Shown one piece after another: positions 44,055 through 50,956 of a DNA stretch of 50,956 nucleotides. The DNA is from Streptomyces roseochromogenus subsp. oscitans DS 12.976. Lineage in GTDB: Bacteria > Actinomycetota > Actinomycetes > Streptomycetales > Streptomycetaceae. The DNA is taken from contig NZ_CM002285.1 of assembly GCF_000497445.1 (NCBI RefSeq), positions 8,100,070 through 8,151,025 on the forward strand, in the 5' to 3' direction. The notes under the pieces are model-generated. The model made no database searches, was not told the DNA's origin, and worked only from the letters and a program-made list of their open reading frames with translations. The first letter of the stretch is position 1, and each line of letters opens with the position of its first letter. Made by a program: the position numbers and the translations under genes.

Positions 44055-46512
44055 ATGCCGGCCCGCGACCTGTACTTGTACCGGCAGGAGGCGCCGCTGC
44101 CAGCCCGGCCGGTGGTTACCCGCGGCCTGCCCCAGGATGTGGTGGGTTTCACCGGGCGTCGGCGTGAGCTGGAGCGGCTGCTGGCGGCTGCCGGGCCGGG
44201 ACGGGTGGTGAACATCCACACCGTGGACGGGATGCCGGGGGTGGGTAAGACCGCCCTGGTCACTCGCGCCGCGCACCTGCTGGCCGAGCATTTCCCGGAC
44301 GGGCAGTTCTTCTACGATCTGCATGCCCACACCCCCGATCTGCCCACCGCGCAACCCGTCGACGTGCTGGCGGTGCTGCTGACCGGCCTGGGCATCGCCC
44401 CACGCCACCTGCCCCGCAGCCTGGAGGGCCGCTCGCACCTGTGGCGTGACCAGCTGACCGGCAAACGGGTGCTGCTGGTGCTCGATGACGCGGCCGGGCA
44501 CGCCCAGATCCAGCCGCTCGTGCCGGCCAGTCCCGGCTGCCTGACCCTGGTCACCAGCCGCCGCCGATTGATCGCCCTGGACGGAGCCGACCCCGTGTCC
44601 CTCGCCCCGCTCACCCCGGACGAGGCGGCCGAGCTGTTCACCAGCCGCTCCCGCCGCGCCCCCACCGACAGCAGCGAACAGGACGCGGTCGCCGAGACGG
44701 TATGCCTGTGCGGGTATCTGCCGCTGGCGATCGTCCTGCTCGCCGGCCGGCTGCGCCACAAGGACCCGGCCACGTGGTCCCTCGCCCGGTTCGCCGCCGA
44801 GTTCGCCGAAGCTCAGGACCGCCTGGGCGAACTCGATGACGGCGACAACCGCGCCGTGTACACCGCCTTCACCCTCTCCTACCGGGACCTCCCCGCCGAC
44901 CAGCAACGCCTCTTCCGGCGCATCGGCCTGCACCCCGGACCCGACATCGACGCCTACGCGGCAGCCGCCCTTGACGACGCCCCCCTGGCCGCCACCCGGC
45001 GCCGCCTGGAAGCTCTCTACACCGCCCACCTCCTCGACGAGACCGCCCCCGGCCGCTACCAGTCCCACGACCTCCTCCGCGCCTACGCCCGCACCCTCAC
45101 CACCGAACACGACACGCCCGACAACCGCGCCCAGGCGATCGACCGCCTCCTGGAGTACTACCAGCACACCGCGCAGAGTGCCGACCAGCACCTGGCCCGT
45201 ACCTCCCGCCCCGGCAGCCCACCTGCCGAACGGCAAGCCACGGCGCCTGATCTTCCCGACCGGGCCGCCGCCTTGGCCTGGCTACGCACCGAACGCGACA
45301 ACCTCCTCGCCTGCATCGACACCGCCACCCACCAGCAGGCACCCCGCGCAGTCCACCTGACGGCCGCCATCGCCGCCTTCCTGCTCCAGGACGGCCCCTG
45401 GCCCCAGGCCGCCACCCTCCACCAGCGCGCCGCCGCCACGGCTCACCACAACAACGACCAGCTCGGTGAAGCCACCGCCCTCCATGATCTGGGCCGTGTG
45501 CGGTACCTGGCTGCCGACTACGAGCAAGCAACCCGCCTCCAGGAGCGGGCTCTGGCCCTGTATGAAGGGCTCGGCAACCGGCTCGGACAGGCCAATGCTC
45601 TCAACGAGCTGGGCCGCGTGCGGTACATGGCCGGCGACTACGTGCAGGCCACCCCCCTCCAGGAGCGGGCTCTGGCCCTGTATGAAGAGCTCGGCAACCG
45701 GCTCGGACAGGCCAACGCCCTCAACGATCTGGGCCGCGTGCGATATCTGACCGGCGACTATCAGCTGGTCCAGCCGCCTTCAGGAGCGGGCCTTGGCCCT
45801 GTTCGAGGAGCTCGGATACCGGCTCGGGCAGGCCCACGCCCTCCGCGATCTGGGCCGCGTGCGATACGTGGCTGGCGACTACGTGCAAGCGACCCGCCTT
45901 CAGGAGCGGGCCCTGGCCCTGTTCGAAGAGCTCGGATACCGGCTCGGGCAGGCCCATGCCCTCCACGATCTGGGCCGTGTGCGGTACGCGACCGGTGACT
46001 ACGTGCAAGCGACCCGCCTCCAGGAGCGGGCTCTGGCCCTCTATGAGGAGCTCGGCAACCGGTACGGGCAGGCCCACGCCCTCAATGATCTGGGCCGCGT
46101 GTGGTGCCTGACTGGCGACTACGAGCAGGCCACCCGCCCGCTGGGGCAGGCCCTGGCCTTGTTCCGGGAGGTTGGCGACCGTCAGGGGGAGGCGGAGGTA
46201 CTGAACAGTTTGGGCGCTCTCCTGGCCGAGTCCACCAGACCGCAAGAGGCCCTTACCGCGTACCGGCAGGCGCTGGAGCTGGCCCGTCAGATCCGCAGTC
46301 CGCTGGACGAGGCGCGGGCACTGGAAGGGGCAGCCGGATGCCACGAGCGCCTTGGTGACCGCACGGCCGCTTTGGAGGAACTACGCGAAGCCGTCGGCAT
46401 CTATCGCCGCCTCGGCGCGGCCGAGGCGAAGGCCGCATCCGAGCACCTGACCAACCTGGAAGCCGAAGAAGGCAGTGGCGCTTCGGGCGTTGAGGATTCG
46501 ACCGATTCCTGA
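44055..46512 (+). pseudogene. STAND NTPase (NB-ARC plus TPR repeats) with a +1 frameshift
   Basis: The first frame (44055 to about 45770) encodes an NB-ARC ATPase: FTGR at 32-35, Walker A GMPGVGKTA at 59-67, Walker B LLVLDDA at 140-146, LVTSRRR near 165-171, GYLPLAI at 220-226 and an MHD-like SHD at 337-339. TPR units of 40 residues follow. The third unit is 121 bp instead of 120 (GACTATCAGCTG has one extra base before CTTCAGGAG), so the frame shifts; TPRs continue in the frame of 45793-46512. Restored, the protein would be about 819 residues. STAND proteins sense a ligand with repeats and oligomerise; no N-terminal effector is fused, so the upstream small protein may serve. The shift may be a real inactivation, a programmed or variable site, or a sequencing error. 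ATG 44055 has GGGGGAG upstream. Confidence 0.8.
45480..46200 (+). repeat. Six near-identical 120-bp TPR-encoding units
   Basis: Units start at about 45480, 45600, 45720, 45841, 45961 and 46081. They share GATCTGGGCCG(C/T)GTG and CAGGAGCGGGC. DNA identity between units is high even at silent sites, implying recent duplication or gene conversion. Only the third unit has a different length (121 bp). Confidence 0.85.
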
Positions 46513-46800
46513 ACAAGATCGGTAAACAGCCGTTCCGGGCTCGCTGGAGCCCGGAACGCGCCCCGAGAATCGGTGTCAAAGAGGCCTGGTGCTCAAGAAC
46601 TCGGGCACCGCCGTTTCCCGTACACTCCCGGGCCACGCAACCGTCCGGCAACGACGACCTCCTGGCCCCCGAACCCGTACGTGCCCGAACTGAAGGGCGG
46701 CCGGACCGCGCTCGGCAAGACCTCCGGTACGCCCATGCTGACCTGGCCTGCGAGTCGGCGGAATGATCAACGCCCACCGCTGATTCCCATGCCCAGACAG

Positions 46801-46854
46801 CGTCTCGGGTGACCTGGTCCGCTATGACGAAATCGGACCAGGTCACTTGAGACG
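46801..46854. repeat. Long near-perfect hairpin downstream of the STAND gene
   Basis: GTGACCTGGTCCG (46809-46821) and CGGACCAGGTCAC (46834-46846) form perfect 13-bp arms with a 12-bp loop. The stem extends outward through two G-T pairs to CGTCTC (46801-46806) and GAGACG (46849-46854), 21 bp in all. The stretch 46513-46800 before it holds no gene I can support. Confidence 0.7.
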
Positions 46855-46924
46855 GGGACCAGCGCGATGGAGATGGGACACGACGGGCTCCTGGAAGGGT
46901 GTTGTCATGCGATCGGTTCCGATA

Positions 46925-46957
46925 TATCGTTGAGGCATCGCGAACGATACGCGATGC
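46925..46957. promoter_or_regulatory. Interlaced double palindrome upstream of padR
   Basis: TATCGTT (46925-46931) / AACGATA (46943-46949) and GCATCGCG (46935-46942) / CGCGATGC (46950-46957) are both perfect and interlock: the right arm of the first is exactly the spacer of the second. It lies 38-70 bp before the PadR start, so autoregulation is likely. Confidence 0.65.
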
Positions 46958-46994
46958 AGACGTGACAGATCAGCGATGGAATGGAGTGATCGCG

Positions 46995-47621
46995 ATGCGT
47001 ACCCACGGATTCGAGCGTGGACATCGGCACGAGGGCCCCGGGATGCGGGGCATGGGTGGATTCGACGGGCGACGGGCCGCCTTCGGGCCCTTCGGTCCGG
47101 GTGGTCCCGGGTTCGGTCCCGGCGGACCCGGATTCGGGCCTGGCCCCTGGGGGCCCAGGGGACGTGGTGGCCCGCGGGGTCGGGCGCGGCGCGGTGACGT
47201 CCGGGCCTCGATCCTGGCCCTGCTCAAGGACCGCCCCATGCACGGCTACGAAATGATCCAGGAGATCGCCGAACGCAGCGGCGGTGCGTGGAAGCCGAGC
47301 CCCGGCTCGGTCTATCCGACGCTCCAGCTGCTGGAGGACGAGGGCCTGATCGCCAGCGAGACCGAGGGCGGCAAGAAGCTGTTCGCCCTCACCGAGGACG
47401 GGCGCACCGCCGCCGACGAGGGGCCGGACGCGCCCTGGGAGGAGGCCTCGCGCGGGGTCGACTGGGAGGCCCTGAGTGAGATCCGCCAGGCCGGCTTCGG
47501 TCTGATGGAGGCCTTCGGCCAGGTCTGGAAGACCGGCAGCAAGGAACAGCGCGAGAAGGCGCTGGCCGTCATCAACGAGGCCCGCAAGAAGCTGTACCTG
47601 ATCCTCGCCGACGAGCACTGA
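46995..47621 (+). CDS. PadR-family transcriptional regulator
   Basis: This 208-residue regulator has an unusual N-terminal region of about 60 residues rich in Gly, Pro and Phe (repeats of GPGGPGFGPG), then a winged HTH of the PadR family (RASILALLKDRPMHGYEMIQ, ERSGGAWKPSPGSVYPTLQL, LEDEGLIASE) and a C-terminal dimerisation helix. ATG 46995 has GGAG eight bases upstream; the reading from 46899 runs through the operator. The target may be itself and unlinked genes. It is followed by a strong hairpin terminator. Confidence 0.87.
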   Translation: MRTHGFERGHRHEGPGMRGMGGFDGRRAAFGPFGPGGPGFGPGGPGFGPGPWGPRGRGGPRGRARRGDVRASILALLKDRPMHGYEMIQEIAERSGGAWKPSPGSVYPTLQLLEDEGLIASETEGGKKLFALTEDGRTAADEGPDAPWEEASRGVDWEALSEIRQAGFGLMEAFGQVWKTGSKEQREKALAVINEARKKLYLILADEH

Positions 47622-47639
47622 GGCTCGCGGGCGCGGTGA

Positions 47640-47671
47640 GGCGCCCCGCACGGTGATCCGTGCGGGGCGCC
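47640..47671 (+). terminator. Terminator of the padR gene
   Basis: GGCGCCCCGCAC (47640-47651) and GTGCGGGGCGCC (47660-47671) form a perfect 12-bp stem with an 8-nt loop, 18 bp after the stop codon. Confidence 0.8.
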
Positions 47672-47775
47672 TTCGCGTGCCCGAGGTCGCGAGGGGCGCT
47701 TTCGCGCGGCCGGGACCGCCAGGGGCACCTTCGCATGGCCGGCCCGCCGGGGTGCCGTCGTATGCCCGGCCCGCC
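47664..47775. repeat. Four degenerate 27-29-bp tandem repeats after the terminator
   Basis: Units start at 47664, 47693, 47722 and 47749 with the pattern GGGGCRCCTTCGCRTGSCCG followed by a GC-rich tail. The first overlaps the right arm of the padR terminator, so the array seems to have grown from the terminator itself. It ends just before the stop of the SRPBCC gene. Confidence 0.65.
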
Positions 47776-47780
47776 CGGGT

Positions 47781-48209
47781 TCAGACCACCAGGCCGGCCA
47801 GCTTGCGCAGCGACTCGTTCAGGGCGGCCGTCGCCGAGTCCTTCAGCTTGCCCGCCATCAGGGAGACGGCGGCGCCGGTGAACTCGCCGTCGATGCGCAC
47901 GGACGTGGCGTCGCCGTCGGGGGTGAGGGTGTAGCGGGTGGCGACCGTCACCGCCATCGGGCCCTTGCCGCGGATGGCGAACACCCGCGCCGGCTCCAGT
48001 TCCTCGATGATCCAGTCGACCTCGGCCGGGAAGCCCATCAGCTTCATGTTCTCCTGGAACGTCCCGCCCACAGCCAGGGTCTCCGGGCCGCCCTTGGGGA
48101 AGCTGGTGTGGGTGGCGTTCCACTCCCCGTACGACGACCAGTCGGTGAGCTGGGCCCACACCTTCTCGGCCGGCGCCTGGATGCGTGCCTCCGCGCTGAC
48201 TTCGGCCAT
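47781..48209 (-). CDS. SRPBCC-family (START-like) protein
   Basis: This 142-residue protein has the SRPBCC (Bet v 1/START-like) hydrophobic-pocket fold. Hallmarks are ARIQAPAEKVWAQLTDWSSY at the start and a long C-terminal helix (LKDSATAALNESLRKLAGL). Such proteins bind small hydrophobic ligands or act as cyclases; the ligand is unknown. ATG 48209 has AGGGGTGG upstream. It is convergent with padR. Confidence 0.85.
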   Translation of the reverse strand: MAEVSAEARIQAPAEKVWAQLTDWSSYGEWNATHTSFPKGGPETLAVGGTFQENMKLMGFPAEVDWIIEELEPARVFAIRGKGPMAVTVATRYTLTPDGDATSVRIDGEFTGAAVSLMAGKLKDSATAALNESLRKLAGLVV

Positions 48210-48307
48210 GCGACCACCCCTTCGGAATCGGGCGTAGCGGGCTACGGTGTCGCGGAACGTAGCCGCAGGGGCGCGAACATTCAATACTGATGAACCGTCA
48301 GAATGGC

Positions 48308-48333
48308 GGTGGGCTGACCCGGGTCAGCCCACC
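48308..48333. terminator. 26-bp perfect palindrome overlapping a stop codon
   Basis: GGTGGGCTGACCC (48308-48320) is followed at once by its reverse complement (48321-48333). The TGA of the small minus-strand gene lies inside it (48324-48326). It probably terminates that gene before the SRPBCC gene. Confidence 0.65.
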
Positions 48334-48518
48334 CGCCGTATCACCGCCGCGTCGAACAGATCCCACGCGCGCGGCAGGGCGCTCTCGTCGTGGCAGTGCC
48401 AGGCCTCCCAGAACAGGTCCGCGAGCAGGGCGTCCGCGGGTGCGTAGACCCGGTACACGTACTGCTTGCCGTCGACCGCCGGCAGCGCCACGAGCCAGCA
48501 CGCGCACACGTTCTTCAT
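48324..48518 (-). CDS. Small conserved protein (64 residues)
   Basis: This 64-residue protein starts MKNVCACWLVALPAVDGKQY and continues YRVYAPADALLADLFWEAWH and DLFDAAVIRRVG. It has a Cys pair near the start and a compact, non-membrane composition. Composition and lack of low complexity suggest a real gene, but I recognise no family and the SD is weak. Three tandem SD-like repeats lie 90-140 bp upstream. Confidence 0.5.
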   Translation of the reverse strand: MKNVCACWLVALPAVDGKQYVYRVYAPADALLADLFWEAWHCHDESALPRAWDLFDAAVIRRVG

Positions 48519-48606
48519 GTCGGTGTGGGACGTGCGGGCGCGCGGGGCGGTTGCGTGCGGGGCGCATGGCAAGGCGACGCGCGCCCCCCGGCCGGGATCG
48601 GCTGAA

Positions 48607-48659
48607 TCTCCTCCGTAAGGCCAAATCTCCTCCGTAAGGCCAAATCTCCTCCGTAAGGA
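48607..48659. repeat. Three tandem 19-bp repeats containing SD sequences on the minus strand
   Basis: TCTCCTCCGTAAGGCCAAA begins at 48607, 48626 and 48645 (the last truncated). On the minus strand each unit reads TTACGGAGGAGA, a strong ribosome-binding sequence, but no start codon follows at the right distance. They lie between the small minus-strand gene and the Clp-N gene. Confidence 0.75.
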
Positions 48660-48754
48660 TGAGATGCAGATCGTCGATGTCCACTCTGTGTGGGACGCGA
48701 AGATGGTTCCCGTCGTGGATGACTCGGCCCGTTGAGGCTGATGGGGTGGGGGAT

Positions 48755-49333
48755 GTGCAACCCCGTACTGCCCGCCGGACCGCCCATGACGAGGTGGCCG
48801 CGCACCTGGACGACGATGCCGCGCTCGGCGCAGAGCTGGCGGCGGTGGTCGCCGGTGCCCGCCGGCGGGCCGTGCGGGACGGGGACCGGCAGATCGACAC
48901 CGCCCATCTGCTGCACTCCCTCCTGGAACACGACCCCGAGGTCCGCGCGGCCGTCGGCGGTCCGCCGCAGCTCGCCCGGCTCCTGGGCTACCTGGTGCAG
49001 CGCAGCATCGGCTACGGACTGCGCTGGCAGGGCAGCGTGGAGGACTCCGGCGCGCTCGCCGTCCTGTCCGCCACGGCTGGCGCCGGCGCACGGGAACCCA
49101 AGGACACCGCCGGCTGGTCGCCCGCCGCGGCCGCCGCACTGTCCGGCGCCCGTGAGCGTGTGCGCCTTCGCGGCGAGTCCCGCGTCACCGGCGTCGATCT
49201 CCTCGCCGCGCTCACCGCGGACCCGGGGTCCCGGGCCGTCGAGGTGCTCGAACGCGCCGGCATCCGCGACCTGAACACCCGGCTCGCGGCCGGTGCCGAG
49301 GAGTGCGCCGGCGACGGCGATCCGGTGCGCTGA
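48755..49333 (+). CDS. Clp N-terminal domain protein
   Basis: This protein of about 192 residues contains two Clp-N repeats: DDDAALGAELAAVVAGARRR to IDTAHLLHSLLEHDPEVRAA, and WSPAAAAALSGARERVRLRG to VTGVDLLAALTADPG. These are the adaptor- and substrate-binding repeats of ClpA/ClpC, but no AAA+ domain follows, so it may be a stand-alone adaptor or decoy. GTG 48755 gives a family-like N-terminus with a G-rich stretch as SD; ATG 48719 and GTG 48746 are alternatives. Confidence 0.78.
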   Translation: MQPRTARRTAHDEVAAHLDDDAALGAELAAVVAGARRRAVRDGDRQIDTAHLLHSLLEHDPEVRAAVGGPPQLARLLGYLVQRSIGYGLRWQGSVEDSGALAVLSATAGAGAREPKDTAGWSPAAAAALSGARERVRLRGESRVTGVDLLAALTADPGSRAVEVLERAGIRDLNTRLAAGAEECAGDGDPVR

Positions 49334-49374
49334 CGGCGTCGCACGTCCAGCCCCTGAGACAGGTGTCATAGGGG

Positions 49375-49403
49375 ATGACGCTCATGTCGCCGCCTGTCAT
49401 CAT
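49375..49403 (+). promoter_or_regulatory. Promoter of the EamA transporter gene
   Basis: ATGACG (49375-49380) and CATCAT (49398-49403) are 17 bp apart. The -10 ends six bases before GTG 49410, so transcription would start at or next to the start codon and the mRNA would be leaderless. Confidence 0.55.
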
Positions 49404-49409
49404 GTGCCG

Positions 49410-50408
49410 GTGCAGACGTCAGAGAGCAGTCAGGGCAGCCGCGGCAAGGGCGTCGGGCTCGGTCTCGCGCTCGCCTCGGCACTCGCGTTCGGCGGGTCCG
49501 GAGTGGCCGCGAAGCCGCTGATCGAGGCGGGCCTCGACCCGCTCCACGTGGTCTGGCTGCGAGTGGCCGGCGCCGCCGTGGTCATGCTGCCGCTCGCGGT
49601 GCGGCACCGCGCGCTGCCGCGCCGCCGTCCCGCGCTGCTCGCCGGGTTCGGACTGCTCGCCGTCGCCGGTGTCCAGGCCTGCTACTTCGCCGCGCTCTCC
49701 CGGATCCCGGTGGGTGTGGCCCTGCTCATCGAGTACCTGGCTCCCGCACTCGTGCTGGGCTGGGTGCGGTTCGTGCAACGGCGGCCCGTGACGCGTGCCG
49801 CCGCGCTCGGCGTGGTCCTCGCGGCCGGCGGCCTCGCCTGTGTCGTGGAGGTCTGGTCCGGGCTGAGCTTCGACGCGCTCGGCCTGCTGCTCGCGCTCGG
49901 CGCCGCCTGCTGCCAGGTCGGCTACTTCGTCCTGGCCGACCACGGCGGTGACGCGGGCGACGAGGCACCGGACCCGCTCGGCGTCATCGCCTACGGTCTG
50001 CTCGTCGGCGCCCTCGTCCTGACGGTCGTCGCCCGCCCCTGGACCATGCGCTGGTCGGTGCTGACCGGCTCGGCGGACATGAACGGCACCGCCGTACCGG
50101 CCCTCGCCCTGCTGGGCTGGATCGTGCTGATCGCCACCGTCGTCGCGTACGTCACCGGGGTGCTGTCCGTGCGGCGGCTGTCTCCGCAAGTCGCCGGCGT
50201 CGTCGCCTGCCTGGAGGCGGTCATCGCGACCGTGCTGGCCTGGGTGCTGCTCGGCGAGCACCTGTCCCTGCCGCAGATGGCGGGCGGCGCCGTCGTCCTG
50301 CTCGGCGCGTTCATCGCCCAGTCCTCGGCGCCCGTCAAGGGTTCCGCCGAGCCGGTGGCCGCGGGCGGCGCGGAGCGGGAGTTGTCAGCGCGCGGTACGG
50401 CTGCCTAA
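49410..50408 (+). CDS. EamA-family (DMT) transporter
   Basis: This 332-residue transporter has ten transmembrane helices in two EamA repeats. The first begins VGLGLALASALAFGGSGVAA; the second ends ACLEAVIATVLAWVLLGEHL, a typical second-repeat motif. Such proteins export amino acids or metabolites. GTG 49410 fits the promoter spacing and the usual N-terminus; GTG 49404 two codons upstream is possible. No SD is visible. It is followed by a terminator and a second EamA gene. Confidence 0.88.
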   Translation: MQTSESSQGSRGKGVGLGLALASALAFGGSGVAAKPLIEAGLDPLHVVWLRVAGAAVVMLPLAVRHRALPRRRPALLAGFGLLAVAGVQACYFAALSRIPVGVALLIEYLAPALVLGWVRFVQRRPVTRAAALGVVLAAGGLACVVEVWSGLSFDALGLLLALGAACCQVGYFVLADHGGDAGDEAPDPLGVIAYGLLVGALVLTVVARPWTMRWSVLTGSADMNGTAVPALALLGWIVLIATVVAYVTGVLSVRRLSPQVAGVVACLEAVIATVLAWVLLGEHLSLPQMAGGAVVLLGAFIAQSSAPVKGSAEPVAAGGAERELSARGTAA

Positions 50409-50478
50409 GGTGCCGGTCATGCCGTCCACGCTCGTTCTCCCGCCCCCGGCCGCCTGAGGCGGGCCTCCGGGACACCCG

Positions 50479-50498
50479 CCCGGCGCAAGTGCGCCGGG
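50479..50498 (+). terminator. Hairpin terminator after the EamA gene
   Basis: CCCGGCGCA (50479-50487) and TGCGCCGGG (50490-50498) form an uninterrupted stem; the real loop is AAGT. It lies 71 bp after the stop. Confidence 0.65.
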
Positions 50499-50597
50499 CC
50501 GGACGGTGCTGCCCGCAGATGAAGTCCGCGCGCCCCGCTCAAACGGGTCGCCCTCGAACTTCCGTACCGTCGTGTGCGCTTCTGCGGAGAAATTCCC

Positions 50598-50956
50598 TTG
50601 TCGAACATTGCTTCCGGCCTGCCCGTCGGGCGTGGCCTGCTCTATCTGATCATCACCGGCGCCGCCTGGGGCACCGCCGGCGCCGCCGCCTCCCTGGTCT
50701 ACCGGACCAGCGAGATGGGCGCCTTCGGGCTGTCCTTCTGGCGCTGCGCGCTGGGCCTGCTCCTGCTGCTCGCCGGACGGGGGCTGCGCCCACGCGTCCG
50801 CCCGGCCACCACCGAACCCCTGGCCCGCAGGGCCGGCCGGGTCCTGGCCACCGGCCTCGGGCTCGCGGTGTTCCAGACCGCCTACTTCGCCGCCGTGGAG
50901 TCCACCGGACTGGCCGTGGCCACCGTCGTCACCCTCGGCGCGGGCCCGGTGCTCAT
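50598..50956 (+). CDS. EamA-family transporter, cut by the window end
   Basis: The first 119 codons of a second EamA transporter are present. They begin [20 protein letters not shown] and contain [32 protein letters not shown] and the helix [20 protein letters not shown]. The frame is open to the last base. TTG 50598 is the start because GGAGA (50586-50590) lies eight bases upstream. Sequence is clearly diverged from the preceding EamA gene, so this is not a recent duplicate. Confidence 0.85.
   Translation, partial: MSNIASGLPVGRGLLYLIITGAAWGTAGAAASLVYRTSEMGAFGLSFWRCALGLLLLLAGRGLRPRVRPATTEPLARRAGRVLATGLGLAVFQTAYFAAVESTGLAVATVVTLGAGPVL

Noticed and set aside
46573..46812. 79-aa frame between the STAND gene and padR
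   Set aside because: It lacks an SD and family features, and runs into the hairpin at 46801. It could be a relic, but nothing supports a gene.
48607..48659. Possible CRISPR array
   Set aside because: The 19-bp units are directly adjacent with no unique spacers.
50417..50608. 63-aa minus-strand frame near the window end
   Set aside because: It covers a terminator and overlaps the start of the second EamA gene, which has a good SD and membrane helices.

Overview
The window is high-GC actinobacterial DNA, almost certainly from a Streptomyces chromosome. The support is the GC-rich third codon positions, many GTG starts, 4-bp stop/start overlaps, promoters with TTGACN/TANNNT elements, Streptomyces-type lineage proteins (DUF881/sbp trio, DUF1707, DUF5999, PucR, PadR), and a 42-bp palindromic repeat I recognise as common in Streptomyces.

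Region 1 (1-14,050) is a conserved housekeeping block. It holds a CDP-alcohol phosphatidyltransferase (cardiolipin/PG synthase type), a mannose-1-phosphate guanylyltransferase-like protein, a DUF881-sbp-DUF881 membrane trio, a GarA/OdhI-type FHA protein, a MerR (FtsR/Rv1828 type), a DUF151 protein, a second MerR (Rv1830 type), DNA polymerase IV, a PRC-barrel protein, and gcvP behind a tandem glycine riboswitch. Gene order parallels Mycobacterium tuberculosis Rv1822-Rv1832, which supports the functional calls.

Region 2 (14,050-23,800) is a molybdenum neighbourhood: modA-modB-modC-mop on the minus strand, a small oxidoreductase molybdopterin-domain protein, a two-gene xanthine-dehydrogenase-type enzyme (Fe-S and molybdopterin domains fused, FAD subunit separate), a divergent PucR regulator, and an HTH protein fused to a molybdate-binding Mop domain.

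Region 3 (23,800-39,900) is mixed metabolism and transport: DUF1707 protein, APC-superfamily permease, a universal-stress-like protein, an ATPase-less sugar ABC importer under a strong promoter with LacI-type operator candidates, a GCS2-family ligase, CPBP protease, PhzF-like protein, a MerR regulator with its divergent target, and a SAM methyltransferase. A degenerate 17-18-bp tandem array occupies 27,415-27,760.

Region 4 (39,880-46,900) is the accessory part: a truncated IS256-type transposase carrying an inserted 42-bp palindrome, two broken Cys-motif reading frames pointing away from each other on either side of it, a DinB-like protein, and a two-gene STAND (NB-ARC/TPR) module whose large gene carries a +1 shift inside a DNA-level 120-bp repeat. 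The Cys-motif frame at 41,664-42,383 contains three identically spaced C-x2-C-x15-C-x3-C-R modules and is the least familiar object in the window.

Region 5 (46,900-50,956) contains a PadR regulator with an interlaced operator, an SRPBCC protein, a small conserved protein, a Clp N-domain protein and two EamA transporters, the second cut by the window end. Starts were chosen by Shine-Dalgarno (SD) spacing, promoter position and family length. No database search was run, so family names are from recognition of the sequences.
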